DNA of 64,000 nucleotides from Allantophomopsis cytisporea (Eukaryota; Ascomycota; Leotiomycetes; Phacidiales; Phacidiaceae), in the NCBI GenBank assembly GCA_024752435.1, contig CP103023.1, forward strand, positions 620,001-684,000, given 5' to 3'. This document shows, piece by piece, positions 34,864 to 46,761 of the stretch. Made by a program: the position numbers and the translations under genes. Position 1 is the stretch's first letter. Each line of letters begins with the position of its first letter. The notes under the pieces were generated by a model that searched no databases, had not been told where the DNA came from, and saw only the letters and a program-made list of their open reading frames with translations.

Positions 34864-36202
34864 CTATCTTCTGAGTGACTTGTACTTATCACTTGCGTGT
34901 CTAGCCTCCCATCCTCTTGGCTTCTGCTTAGGCTTCAATGCCACTAATCTCTGACGCTTAAATTCCACATCAGCTCCCTCCAATCCGTGTCTCTCCATCA
35001 CGCCAGCAGTGCCCTCATCCCAGGCAGCTCTGAAAACAGTAGCTCCTACAGGTTTGACGTTGTACTTGTCAACGAAACTCCTCAGGCTGAACCCATCACG
35101 AACGACCTTTGACTTCAACTCAGCAGCATCGAGGGTTTTACCCTCAGCTTGCTCGAGAATGAAGACGGAAAGACGATGGTATGGCGCGCCCTTTTGGGCA
35201 TATGGTGGAAGCCATGGCAGCACTGCCTGTGTATCCTGAGCGACTTTCGAGAGCGGAATAGATGTTTCGGATGGGGAGATGGAGATATTGGTAGCAAGGA
35301 AATGACATCTGGAGCTGAAAGAATCCCTTTCTGGGTGTGGCACATCCGAGTCTACGACAACAACGCTGACGAGGCGGTCGCCCTTGTCGAAAACCTGCAC
35401 ATTGAGGCGCGCTGGTATCTCGCTGACTCTAGAGTCAACGAAATCTCCTGGGTGTACGTTTCGGCGCTTGAACGCCATACGGACGTCGGCCACAGGATCG
35501 AAGTGTGGAAGGACATCGGGGACAAGGTTCAATTGGTTAATGCGCTGCACGATGAGCTTGTATTGGTAGGATCGCCATTTCTTGTCGGCGAGGTAGCGGT
35601 AGATTGGCTTGTTCATATCACCTGTGGTACTTTAATCAGCAAAATTTTGAATAGCGGGATATCCACTCCTGCGTACCGATTCCATCCTCGAATCTCTTCT
35701 TGATCAATGGGTCATTGATGTCTGCGAGAAGCTTGAGACGTTCGAGATGTCTTCTCATGGAAGACAGTCGGATCTGCTTCTGTGCTTCGCCACCCTTGAT
35801 ATGCTGAGCATCAGTCTCAGCTAGATTGCTGATGCGTTTTCGCTCCTTCGCAATGGCCTCCAATTTCTCCTCTCTGTCATCCTGCAGGACTTTTCGTGCT
35901 TCCTGGAAACATTGGTATGGCAATTGCTCAAAGGGAACGTTATCGGAGCCTCGTAAAGCAGCACGTCGTCTTCTCGAACCAGCCGGCATGACACCCTGTC
36001 TCATCAAAAGTCGCTCATCTCGTCTGCTCACGGCGGTCTCAGGGTTGAGAACCCTCTTGGTGGAGGCGGTTTCGACTACAGCTTCCTCATTGTACTTTAA
36101 GGTGGTCGAAAAACTGCGGATTGAATTTACGCCATTGACGATAGGTTGCGATTGCCGCAGACACCTCGTAATGGGTCTTGCGACCTTGTTGCAGGCAGAC
36201 AT
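34864..36202 (-). CDS. mrpl35: Mitochondrial large-subunit ribosomal protein mL38 (MRPL35), PEBP fold
   Basis: Minus strand, exons 36202-35677 and 35621-34864 (intron 55 nt) give about 427 aa. The N-terminus is a basic presequence with RSFSTT, a typical cleavage neighbourhood. A helical charged region (EREEKLEAIAKERKRISNL-like, residues ~100-170) precedes the PEBP-like domain (about 200-400) that ends with FRAAWDEGTAGVMERHG. mL38 is the PEBP-fold protein of the fungal and animal mitochondrial large subunit. The intron falls between EDGI and GDMNKPIYR, and the frame is restored exactly. The 3' end lies 164 bases from the end of the convergent ehd3 gene; the start is 157 bases from that of the divergent uL4m gene. 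Confidence 0.9.
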
Positions 36203-36359
36203 TGTGGTTGATATGTTGCGAGTGGAAAGTTCTTAGTCCAAGCATTCCATATTCGCGTGCATGGAGAATTCCGTCCAGTCCAGAAATTCGCGGAGCCGCA
36301 ACTACCTCACAAGTCCTCTGCACAACGATCAACCTCCGAACGTGCCAATATCAACCATC
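36203..36359. promoter_or_regulatory. Short bidirectional promoter region mL38 / uL4m
   Basis: 157 bases between divergent start codons of two mitochondrial ribosomal protein genes. An in-frame ATG at 36261 could add 33 residues to uL4m, but the added stretch is not presequence-like, so I keep 36360. Confidence 0.6.
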
Positions 36360-37345
36360 ATGGCGTCGAAAGGTTTCCAAGGTGTCACGCAGGCCTTGAA
36401 GGCTTTGCGCATATCAAATGGAGTTGTCAAGGATCCTTTAGCTGTAAGTTCAATTGATCTTTGTGTGCCTACAAAATTTACTGACCTCCCCAAAGCAATG
36501 CCTGGCACCACGATTCTCTCGATCAATGGCCACTGAGACACAATTGCCATCGACCGACTATCTCACCAGATCGGCTTCAGAGCCAATCTCAAGACTTCCT
36601 CGTACGCCTTCATAAAACTATCTAGAAATTCCATGCGCTAATACTATTTCCAGCAACCGAAGTCGTCACCACAATCTACAAATTCCCAGAGATGGAGCCA
36701 TTACGTTTTGAATCATATCCTTCCAACCATCTTCACCTTCCATTACGACGAGATCTCCTCCACCGCGCAGTGATTTTCGAGGGAGACGCAACACGACAGG
36801 GAACAGCAAGCACGAAGACGAGTTGGGAAATCCATGGATCGCATCGCAAGATTCGTCCACAGAAGGGATCTGGACGCGCAAGATTAGGCTGGAAGCAATC
36901 CAACGTTCTGAGAGGAGGAGCCAAGGTATTCGGACCACGACCACGAGATTTCTCGACTAAGTTGCCACGCAAGATGTACGACTTGGCCTGGAGAACAGCA
37001 CTCAGCTACCGATATCGCAAGGGCGAACTTATTATCTGTGAGGATGGTATGGATATCGAGCACCCAAAAACCCGATACATTAAACAGATCTTCGAGCACA
37101 ATAGATGGGGTAATGAAGATGGAAGATCTTTGGTCATCACTGGATCTTTCAGAAAGAACTTGTTCAGAGCTCTGAGACATGCTGGTGAGGATGGTGTGAT
37201 CCAGATGGAGAATGAGGTTGATGTCAAGGATTTGCTGGAGACTGGAAGAGTTATCATCGAGAAGCGGGCACTCGATTCGATTTTGAGGGATCATATGAGT
37301 GACTTGAGGCAGACAGCTCCAGTTGCTTCAAACATTATTGTATAG
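36360..37345 (+). CDS. yml6: Mitochondrial ribosomal protein uL4m
   Basis: Exons 36360-36443, 36496-36601 and 36654-37345 (introns 52 nt each) give about 293 aa. The first exon encodes a basic, hydrophobic presequence-like start (MASKGFQGVTQALKALR). The third exon holds the ribosomal L4 fold: YPSNHLHLPLRRDLLHRAV, the loop with KIRPQKGSGRARLG and GGAKVFGPRPRDF, then a Rossmann-like C-terminal half. uL4m lines the peptide exit tunnel of the mitochondrial large subunit. The two upstream exons lack a strong family signal, but their frames and phases (0, then 1) join without stops to PPTEVVTTIYKFPEMEP, a good lead into the domain. Divergent to mL38. Confidence 0.9.
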
Positions 37346-39795
37346 TTATTGTAAGATCATTGAATTCACATTTACAGCAAACCATGGCTTGCGAGGTTAG
37401 GAAGTTGTAACATTATTTGTTTTCTCGCTGTAAGTGACCATTTTACCGGGCTTTTACCTGTTGGAATGGTTTGGTCGCAAAAGCCAGACCTTCGATAACA
37501 AAGAAGATCTGAGCGGCTACTAGCGGTATGTTGGGCATCTTTACCTGATCGCAGGGACTTCTCATACGGGCAGATCTTGGTGTCATATGAGAAGTACTTT
37601 TACTGCTGTTTGTAATTTGCTCTGGTGATACTTAGTGGCACTTTATCCACTTTATCATGGAATAAAAAACAAACCCAGATTATGACTTAGTTCTATATCT
37701 TCGAGAGTTCCACGTAAGTTCGTAACCAACTACCTTTGACGTATTCCATCAAGATGTATGTCGAGGTCATATTTATAGGTTTTAATTAGGAGTTCTTTCG
37801 TATTCATCTTAGCATTCAGCAGGTATGAAATAGTTGATCATATTCAACAGCTTGAACGGCAACAGAGATAGCAAAAATCCTCATTCTTATCTATTATCCA
37901 TCATGGAAGTTACCTAGATTAAATCTCCCATCCATTTGTATCAGCATATACTTCCTGTCTAACTCTTGCAATCGCAAAGCCCTACACCTTACACCGCTAT
38001 CATATTCGTCCCAATAACATGATGCTGGCTTTCATCATCAATATTATCGCTGTCATTATGCTATGGTGTGCCTTCACGACGCGCGCAACAATATTGCCAT
38101 TCAGGCATACGAGTAAGACTGCAATACTTCTCACTCAATTCATAAGTCTATCGATGAGTACAATGTTGCCTGTTTCCAGCCTTTGGTCGGCACTGCTCAC
38201 ATCCTCAACGGCATATTGAAGGCTCGGGCCGGTGTGGTGCCTTACTCTCGCAAATTTGACTGTTAGAAGTGATGGCTAATAACCGAAGAAGAAGCCACGG
38301 AGAAGGCTACTAAGCACTTCAGCCAGGCCAAGAGACTTCGAAGAAGCTTGAGGGGATTGGAAGATTTGATCTAAGTGAAAAGAATAGTAGTTACCAGCTC
38401 TTGAAGCAAGAGTATATCTTTCTTCCATATTCGGCATCGTTAGGTTGTGTGTACTGATGAGGTCACTCAACATTGCATTGTTGAAAGTGAGTTACTGACT
38501 TCCAGTAAGAAGCCCTCATCATGTTGGACTGGAAATTAGACAACTTTGACCATTCAGTCCGTACGCAACATTGGCCAGTATCAACAAACCCATATATCCG
38601 TTCAGCACATCTTCTATCTTGGAAGGGCGACAGTCCAATACCCCAGCTGTGAGACCCTCACCGCCTTTCTTGTGCAGATGCAGCACCCCTTTTCCATCTT
38701 CCACGACCTTTCTCAACACAAAATTTCTTTTTAGACACGATAGACTAAGAGATGGAAGTAGATTGACAAAAGATGGTTGATTCAAATGGTCTTGAACTTC
38801 ATAAGACTACCTACATATTTTGAGGAAATTACGAAAGTGTTGACGAGAGAGCATGTGATATGTGATAAATATCATCAACAATATATCGAATGATAAAGGG
38901 ATGAGAAACGTTTCTTCTGACTAACCGTAGAGTGCTGCCTAGCGAAGTGCACGAGGTTGTGTGTCAGATACCTTCCTATAGCCTCATCAAAATCCATTGG
39001 AGAACATCATAATAAATAAGGAACGTGAATGAATGAGAGCCTTTCATGAAGTCCGGGGTTATTGGGATGCACGTGACTCTCGTGCAACGCGATCCGTTGA
39101 CAGTCGGAACGAGTCAAGGGTATATAAGGTGCCGCAGATCCTTTGTCCGGCCCATCGGAGTATATATAGAGGAGTATGCACCCATCAAGAAAATTATAAG
39201 CCATACGTTTTGTTGGTTCTGGTCATGCTGACTTTTTGAGACTGCCTGGGAGAGAGTGAGCGACAAACAGAAAGACCAACATCCCATCAAAATACGCTAA
39301 GGGACTCTAGTCTAAGTGACGTTGGTCGTCGGAACGGAAGAACATTGTTCACTTTGTCCTCGGTCAAGTCACGATACGGCGCGATAAAAACACGCCTGAG
39401 GACTCTTAGTGCCTCACGTCCGCGTTCACCAATCAAGCGCGTCGAAAGCTCACTTTGTACATATTAGAGCTTCCTGGCAGATACCGATCCACCTCTCACC
39501 ATAACATCTCTCACGTCTTCGATACCCCTTCATAACATTCCTCCATTTTCAACCATTCACCCCTTACTTTCTGGACTTCCAATCTTTCTCTATTACCTCT
39601 GTGCATCTTTGGACAGAATCTGATTTACGCGGTCAAAACACGCCAGAAGAGCATGATACCAGCTACAAAGAATACACGCTCGACATTGCTACTGTCGACT
39701 CCGTATAGCTTTCTGCATATTCTTCCATAGCACGGAAGCATCACGGTTTATTTATTCGAAAGATACGGCGGCGTTGCGGCCATACCAGGCTCGCG
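37346..39795. other. 2.45 kb intergenic region, no confirmed gene
   Basis: AT-rich in the first 700 bases. A protein-like 40-codon stretch at 38147-38266 ends in a stop and has a possible small intron in front (34 nt, too short to trust); I could not identify it, so it may be a gene relic. Other open frames (38519-38785 minus) are unidentified. The last 450 bases become C/T-rich and likely hold the leader of the GATA-finger gene. Confidence 0.45.
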
Positions 39796-42700
39796 ATGTC
39801 TTCGCCAGCTGGGGCAATGTATAGGCCGCCATCTGAACAACAACCCATTGCTCCTCAAAATACGGCCAACAACGATAGTGAGGAGTCCAGTGTTATTATC
39901 AGACAAATGCGGTGTAAGATATGATCAAATGTTTGGCCAAACCCTTACTAATTAATATTCTCTTGTAGTAAAAGTTCTCTATACCTTCGACGATCAAAAT
40001 CGAACAAATTGCTTGGCACGATGGCCCCACGTACTCGAGATTCAAACTGTCGCCATGGACGAAACGACTTCGATCGGGGTCATTGAGCTCAAGACTTGTA
40101 TACAAGCAATTGTGCAATGCAGTCCAGAATTGGTAGCGAAACTCGGTCAAGACTACACGGTATACGCATACGACTACTCGGAGTATGACAACCCCCTTGT
40201 GGGACAAGGCATGCTCTCCTGGGCTTTGGCAGCTAGCTCACCAACCCCGGATTCTCCTGCATCTCAATCAAAACAACTTGTTACTGGACGGGTATGTAAG
40301 AACATAATGGGATTATTTACGAGCGGTGTCAAAGAAACTCTTGAAGTCAAGCTTCGTTTGGTACCCGTTCCAACTTTGCTTCAAAGCGAATACATCAGCA
40401 GTATGGAGAAATACAGGGAATTGAGCAAGATCATGCCACCTGGTTTTGATCCTAAGGAATGGTCTGCCTTCCTTCAATCGAACCCCAATATTGCACAAAT
40501 TGCAAGAGTTAGCACCCCGACTATTCCCTCAGGGGCACAAAGAGACGGTATGAGCATGGAAATTATGAACCAGCTTCTCAGCCCGAGCACACAGCAAAAC
40601 CCTATCGATACATTGAACACCCAGGACAATAGTGAGGCTGCTGCAAATATCAGTCGTGCATCGACGCCAGGAGGACGAAAGAAGGCGAATACTGGAAAGA
40701 CATCTCGTCCATCATCACGAAATTCTACAAAGCGGCCACGAGCGAAGCCTAGAAATAATTCCTTCTCTGCCGGTACAAGTGGCAACTTCTCTGGCTCGGA
40801 GGATGCTGGTACTGATGGAGATGACGCGCCGGAGGGCCCATCCAAGAAACGTGCCAAGATCGTCAAAGCTGATTGGAATAGCAAGTCTTCGTTCGGGTCT
40901 GGTGGTGACTCACTTCGTGTTGCTGCAAGTACATCAGCATCCTTGCGCCTCTTCCGCCCTATCGCTGCGGCCAGTGATGGACATGGACGACAAAGCCATC
41001 TTCAAGAGGTTCCACGAGCCCCAACACCCGTTCCAAATATGCCCCCACAAGGCTTCCACTCCTACCAACGTGCACCTTCAATGAGTAATTTACGCCAAGA
41101 ATCTGTAAATATGGAAAACAGGCAACAGCGATACAAGTCACCATACGCAGCTCCATCTCCGACTCTTGACTCCCAGGATCGTCCACGACTTTCAATCGAA
41201 TCCGCCATGACCTCGCCAGAACAGCAAGATAGCCCAGGAGAAACACCAGAAGACATTGCATCTTCTCCTCCAGTCATGAGAGCAGGCTCACTACGATCAA
41301 GTCCCGAATGCCCGTCTAGCCCGGTATTACCACGTATGCCTGGAACCGACTCCGGATACTTGAGTGGACGCCTCGATGAACTTTTCGACGAGAACGATGA
41401 TTCTATGCGTCCCCCAGATGACGAGGATCGTGCCGTTGCCGCACAGTACAGCAGTCGAAGACGTGCACCTCGTGTCACCAAGCCACGTCCGGTAGTACAT
41501 CACGGCTACAGCTTTTCCGAGGAAACCCCTGGACCCCCAGAAGCATTACCAACGAAGATCTTACCACGGACATTGCCTAAATCTAAGGTTATGCCAGCTC
41601 CATCAAACCGCGCCAATAGTGTTATGTCAGACGATGGACAGAACTTACCAGCCCCAAAGCCAATCAGAAACAACGGCTCAGCACTGGCTGCTGCATCACC
41701 TTCTGAGTCACAGATTGCACAGTACCCCACACCTCAGACCATGGAGCCGTCCCTTGCCCTTTCCTCAAGACCTGGCTCTCGATCTATGATTCGCACCGCA
41801 TCTTGTGGCGCCCTCACGCTCCCATCCCTTACTACTAGCGAACCTGGCATATCTCACTCGGGACTCCATAGATCCCAGACCTGGTCGGATGCCGCACCAG
41901 GCAATGTTAGTGCACCTACAACTGGAACTCTTCCACCCAATCCTCAACCTGTTGCTGACAATCCCAAGTCTGGAAAAATCTCTCAAAGCGTGCAGGCCAA
42001 GAAGGAAGCGATTCGCAGTCGACTTACAGCTGCACTTGCCAGAGGAGAAATGCCCCCATATTGCGTCAACTGCGGTGCCATCGAAACTCCGACATGGCGT
42101 AAGGCATGGCAAATGGAGTGTGTCGGTGATCCAGGATTCCATGAATACTCCGATGATCCTGGCCGTGTTGTGGCCATTGAAATTATGGAAAGAGACACTA
42201 TAGGTAGACCATTGAAACACAGAATCATCAAGAAGTCGCTCTTGCCATCCGAGGATAAGTCGGCTTTTACGGAGATCACGCTGTGCAATCGTAAGTATGA
42301 TGTTGTTGTTGGGGAATTATAACTGACTTCAATAGCTTGTGGAATTTGGATGTCGAAGTATAAGAGCCACCGACCAGAGGACAAGTGGACATATGCTACT
42401 GAGGCGAAGCAGCCAAAGGAAAAGAAGAAGAGACCTTCAAAGAGGAAGAACCAGGATGGCTCCAATGCTGTTGCAACCTCTGATGCCTACTTTTCCCAGT
42501 CCGAAGCCTTTCCTCAATCCGATGCCCAAGGTCCGCCGGTGACAGAATCACCAGTTGAAACTCGTGATATGCCACACAGTCATATGAACATTGCACAGAC
42601 TCCTTTAGAGGAGGAGGAGCCCCGGCTTCCAACTCAACGTCCAAGAGCGTCTAGTGTAAGGCCGGTAGGTCGTACTCGGCCAATGACCTCGGATGCTGCT

Positions 42701-43606
42701 TCTGCAGCACTGAAACGAGCCATACAATCAAGTCCTGCACGTTGGATGGACGGCATGGATGGCTCTCGGTATAGCCCGATTGAACTTGAGCGAGATCTCG
42801 GACAAACGCGTCGCCTTTTATTTCCATCTCCAAGAAAAGACGATACGCCTAAAGTACTCGGAGAGTTAGAGACAAACACAGTAGAACCAGTCACAGATTT
42901 TCGCAACCCCAAAGAGAGTACCGCAGATACTCAAAACAAGGAGAACTGTCCACCACCATTTTATGAGGACTGTGATGACGAATTGTTTCGTCTTTTCGAG
43001 GAAGAAATTGCGAGGCCAACTACACCAACACAGAAGTCTCCGAAGAGAGATGAAAATCCGTTCAAGACCCCTACTCGTCCAACACCTTCTCATCGTCCTA
43101 TTACTAGAAGCCAGTCAAGATCAGCCAAGTCAGCAAACAAAACTATGGCCATAAATCGAACCCCTTCTAAGACACCACTCTCTCAGTTACGCCGGTCATC
43201 GCGTAAGCAGACTGTGTCTCCTTTTACAGCATCTCTCAACAAGCTTCTTGGTGAAGGGAACAATGAGATACCTGCATCTCCCACGAATGGAGCATTACTC
43301 CATACCGATCTGGATTTCCCATCCATGCTACCTCCCAACAGCAGTTTCGGTGGCAACATGGGAAATATCTTCGAGAACGAAGATTTCTTTTCCACCGATG
43401 TTCCAATGCCGAGCTCGCCACCTACCATGGGAATGCACATGCCTATTTTCAACTTATATGAAGACTCAATGGAATCCATGCATAGTCTTTGGGGTGAGAT
43501 TGATGCTCCTAAAACAGAACCCAAGGACATCGAGAGTGGGTTCGAGGGCGACGAGAACGAAAGAGCGAGCTTTACAACAAACAGGATAGATGAAGCGACC
43601 TCATGA
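39796..43606 (+). CDS. Spt21/Ams2-like protein with atypical GATA zinc finger
   Basis: Exons 39796-39913, 39969-42290 and 42336-43606 (introns 55 and 45 nt) give about 1236 aa. The N-terminal domain (residues ~38-130, RLKVLYTFDDQ...LARWPH) matches the conserved start of fungal Spt21/Ams2 proteins, which control histone gene transcription and silencing. The middle is long, Ser/Pro-rich and basic. The finger begins with Cys738-X2-Cys741 (CVNCGAIETPTWRK) but its second pair, Cys812-X2-Cys815 (CNPCGIWMSKYK), comes 70 residues later, against 17-18 in ordinary GATA fingers. Intron 2 lies between those last two Cys. A basic KKKRPSKRK follows. The C-terminal region has acidic patches and many SP/TP sites. 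Orthology to Ams2/Spt21 is by recalled similarity; DNA binding by the split finger is inference. Confidence 0.87.
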
Positions 43607-44127
43607 ATACGGAGTTAATGATACATTGCTGCATAGCTGCATCGCGTTGGTGTTTGGAGTTTGTCCATAGAGAGATAGAAGTTTTCGCTCTCTTTTCGCA
43701 TTTTAGAATTTCAGTCCAATTAGATAAGGTTGGTACAGAGCTTGCTGCTCTGGTTGTAGGATATACAGGACTGAAAAAGACATATGGAGGTTACTTCACA
43801 AGAATACACGAAATGAAAAGATAATTATTTCTCAATGTCTGCCAATCAAAAACCTGAAATGAGACAAACACATATGGATAACGATTATCATCATGATCTG
43901 ACGAAAAAGCCTGAAACACTTTACGTGAATTTAAATTTACAATTTCCGATGCCACCTCGCCATTTTGTCTTTATGACTTGACAATCCCAAACCCAAACAC
44001 AAGCAAGAGCTTACCCCCCAAACTCAATTTCCTTCATATTCATACATAGCGCAATCTACCTCGTAATCCTCCACCTCCCAGCCTCATCAAGTTTCAATCG
44101 CGCCACACTCATCTCCACATCATTGAG
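43607..44127. other. Convergent spacer
   Basis: Between the GATA-finger gene and the convergent rfa3 gene; expected to hold both 3' UTRs. No gene seen. Confidence 0.5.
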
Positions 44128-44600
44128 TCACATATCTTTGCCCCCATAAAAGATCTCTTTATACCTATGCGTAGCATCGACCACCGCATTCACGATATCG
44201 AAATCTGCACGCGTCAGCCCGCGTTAGCAATTCACTCGTTCAAAACTCCACATTCCATGTTCTATAATCATAGCACATACCAAGATTCGTTCCCATGTCC
44301 GTCGACTGCAGCACTGTGAGACTAAGGTCCTGTCGCACCTTCGCAATAAGCTCAACCGCATTACCGACCGTGAGATGCGAGTCCTATATCGGCCGTCAGC
44401 CCCCTACATCCCACATGTGCAATGCTTTGACGAAGTTGGAAACGTACCCTGTTCAAATGAGCGACTACATGTCCGTTGGCATCGATTGTCGCCTCTTCAC
44501 CGCGTAGCTGGATCACTTTGCCTGTCACGCGGACAGTTTGCAGCGCAAATTGGTCGAGATGCTGCACGGAGACGCGGGGAGTGGATACTGCTTCGGCCAT
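44128..44600 (-). CDS. rfa3: Replication protein A small subunit (Rfa3/RPA14)
   Basis: Minus strand, exons 44600-44448, 44383-44281 and 44204-44128 give about 110 aa, the usual size. The product is a single OB fold: VTGKVIQLRGEEATIDANGHV at the barrel core, then VGNAVELIAKV and a C-terminal DFDIVNAVVDATHRYKEIF, the helix that packs in the RPA trimer core. RPA binds single-stranded DNA in replication, repair and recombination. Introns of 64 and 76 nt have normal GTACGT and GTATGT donors. The full protein appears only when all three exons are joined; the first open frame by itself runs into unrelated sequence. An ACGCGT motif lies 90 bases upstream of the ATG (see separate entry). Confidence 0.93.
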
Positions 44601-45345
44601 TTCGTGTGCGGTGTTGAAAGCTCGTGATCACGTAGTGTAGATTGGTAGATGTCGAGTGTAGGGATTTGCTATGTTAAGGTGATTTGAGGACGCGTTAAGT
44701 GCTCTCTAAAGCGTGTCACGCTATCACGTGCTGATAAGATCTCATTTGAAACAGGCATTTCCATCCAGCCTTTATGCCTAAGGCAGGAATTATGCAGTGC
44801 AAGAACTCTTTCATAATAGATAGTATAAATAAGCTTTAGTGTCCGGCGGTATGACAGTGCAGAATTTAGCGAACGAATGATACTCTTTTCTCAGTGAAAG
44901 ATTTGCTTTGATTGGTCAATACATGCCACTCAGTACCCTTCCGATAAACGCTAAGATCCCCTCCCGTTCCCAAGGGTCTCACTGTATGGGAGATCCTGCG
45001 AGCTAAGATCTGTTACTTTAGCGATGTCCTATCCGAACCTGCCTCGTGTCATCCAGAGCACCCATTCATCGTCTTGCCAAGCATGATTGATAAGTTGGAA
45101 TATTTAATTGGCTGCCTTCTTGAAACTAGTGCGTAGTCATCTGCAACTAACCCAACTCGGGCACCCAAGGTAACACTCCCTCTGTTGCCCTTCTGACTTC
45201 TTATCTTGCCTACTTAATCAACTATCTCAGCTGCTTCGAAAAACAACGCAAAACTTCAACTCATCTCAGCTAAACATTACACGTTCCTCCGTTACCACCA
45301 GACTTGACTGTTCAGATACAAGAGAAAATCAATACGCCCAGCACC
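44601..45345. other. Divergent intergenic region
   Basis: Promoter space for rfa3 and for the small Cys-rich gene. The last ~100 bases before the latter are rich in CAAC/CTCA, resembling leaders of abundantly expressed fungal genes. No other gene seen. Confidence 0.5.
44690..44695. promoter_or_regulatory. MCB-like box ACGCGT upstream of rfa3
   Basis: Perfect palindrome ACGCGT, the Mlu I cell-cycle box bound by MBF (Mbp1-Swi6) in yeasts, placed 90 bases before the rfa3 start. Replication genes are classic MBF targets. A single 6-mer can arise by chance, so functional assignment is inference. Confidence 0.45.
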
Positions 45346-45496
45346 ATGTCTCCTCCTCATCAAAGCTGCCCCAGCTGCGGTGCTGCAATCAGCGATAAGA
45401 AGAACTGTGGAAGCTGCGGTGCTGTATGTTCTTATTGTTCCTTGATTTATGCTGTGGAGTTAAATCTGACCTCGTACATAGGCCTGCCCAGTCTAA
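45346..45496 (+). CDS. Small cysteine-rich peptide gene (30 aa), candidate
   Basis: Two exons, 45346-45423 and 45482-45496, encode about 30 residues. The 58-nt intron has GTATGT donor, a CTGAC branch motif and a TAG acceptor at ideal spacing. The peptide has five Cys: CPSCG near the start, CGSCG further on and one Cys in the last exon before the stop, with no hydrophobic signal sequence. The CPxCG/CGxCG pairs look like a metal-binding or tiny zinc-ribbon arrangement; a metallothionein-like role is possible but not shown. Short Cys-rich genes with one intron occur in filamentous fungi, but I do not recognise this one. Without splicing the frame continues to 45531 with an unrelated tail. Confidence is limited by size. 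Confidence 0.5.
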
Positions 45497-46761
45497 TGAA
45501 GCAACTGAGGATGCTTTTATGCGGATGGTGACCAGGTCGGATGAGAATTTGGCCTATGAGCTACGAAAGCATGATGAGGGGCACGAAGATTTTGCTGTTT
45601 TGGAGTTTGGTTGTGGACGGGATGCAAATCACTCCTTTTATCCGTGCGCATGAATTATCAAATTACGATGGAGCTGCAGAATGACTCAAATCGCTTCTTT
45701 TATCCTTGACCCTCCTTGACGTTTGAATTATCGAATGGTGATGAAGCTACATAATGACTGTCGGCTTTGAGAGAAAGGAGCTATGCTTGCTTACCAGTAT
45801 GAATGAAGCACTCGTTTTCCCAACCCTTTATCTACTCGAAGTTTCCGTCTGCTTGAATGTCTTCCATCTTGCCCATTTCCATTCGATCGGTGGCCAGTAT
45901 TCAAGCCGGCACAGCCCTCTTGCTTTACACCACTGATTCTTTCCCCTGGTTGCTATCTACATTTACAGTCAAGAACCAGCTATTTTGTTTCAGCCTTTTA
46001 GTAACTCTTCGTAGCATCAATAGTCTTCCACAATCTTTATCTTAACCCTGATACACAATTCTTTGGTGGGTGCCGCGTGACATGTCCAGGATATGATCCT
46101 CCTAGTCTAGTAATATATGTAGATATAGTTGATCCCTAGCTGAGTAGCTCATCCATAATATCACCCCGGTAGTCATGTCAGTCTACGCTTGCGGTGAAGC
46201 AATCCATGGTTTTACTATGATTGTAGATAGAGTATGTATCCTTGACGAATATTTAGCTGATAGTCCACTATGAATTGAAGATGAGTATTTATAAAAAAAC
46301 ATAAGCTTAAGGCGGTCGTTGATATTCAATACACATAGATGACGTTATAGAGTCTTGACACGACATATTCATCAAAGCTTTCTTGGACTCATTTCTTTTG
46401 TTGAAATATGGTTATGTTATGAAGACTACCCGAAGTTCTTTTCTTGGAAAGTTCTCAATCTCACTTTACTGCTACATAATGAGGCTTAAACGAGGACCAT
46501 GTTCAAAGAGAGAAGCCAGAAGTATGGACAATATATGTTCAGGTGAACCTAAGGGAAAATGGTAATTTGAATGTTCGGTTATAGGTATCATATAGAATTG
46601 CGCATTGATACTTACTAAGACTTCGAGTAGAGTTGCTAACAAAAGTCAATGATTCTATAGCATCTCTATCCCTTGATAATCGAGAAAGACTAGAGTTGAT
46701 GACAGTGAAACCTTACTCCCTTCCGTACAGATACCGATAACTATTCAGGAATTCTACTTTG
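45497..46761. other. Intergenic, 3' of small gene and of GH35-like gene
   Basis: AT-rich, no protein-like frame longer than about 60 codons. The first ~150 bases contain two related GAATTATC-AAATTACGATGGAGCTGC / GAATTATCGAATGGTGATGAAGCTAC-like stretches near 45651 and 45725, an imperfect short duplication. Confidence 0.5.

Noticed and set aside
36261..36359. Upstream in-frame ATG for uL4m
   Set aside because: Would add 33 residues unlike a presequence and leave 58 bases to the mL38 start; the Met at 36360 begins a typical presequence.
38147..38266. Protein-like 40-codon stretch (IDEYNVACFQPL, HILNGILKARAG) ending in TAG
   Set aside because: Upstream extension needs a 34-nt intron, too short to trust, and I could not identify a family; it could be a relic but is not supportable as a gene.
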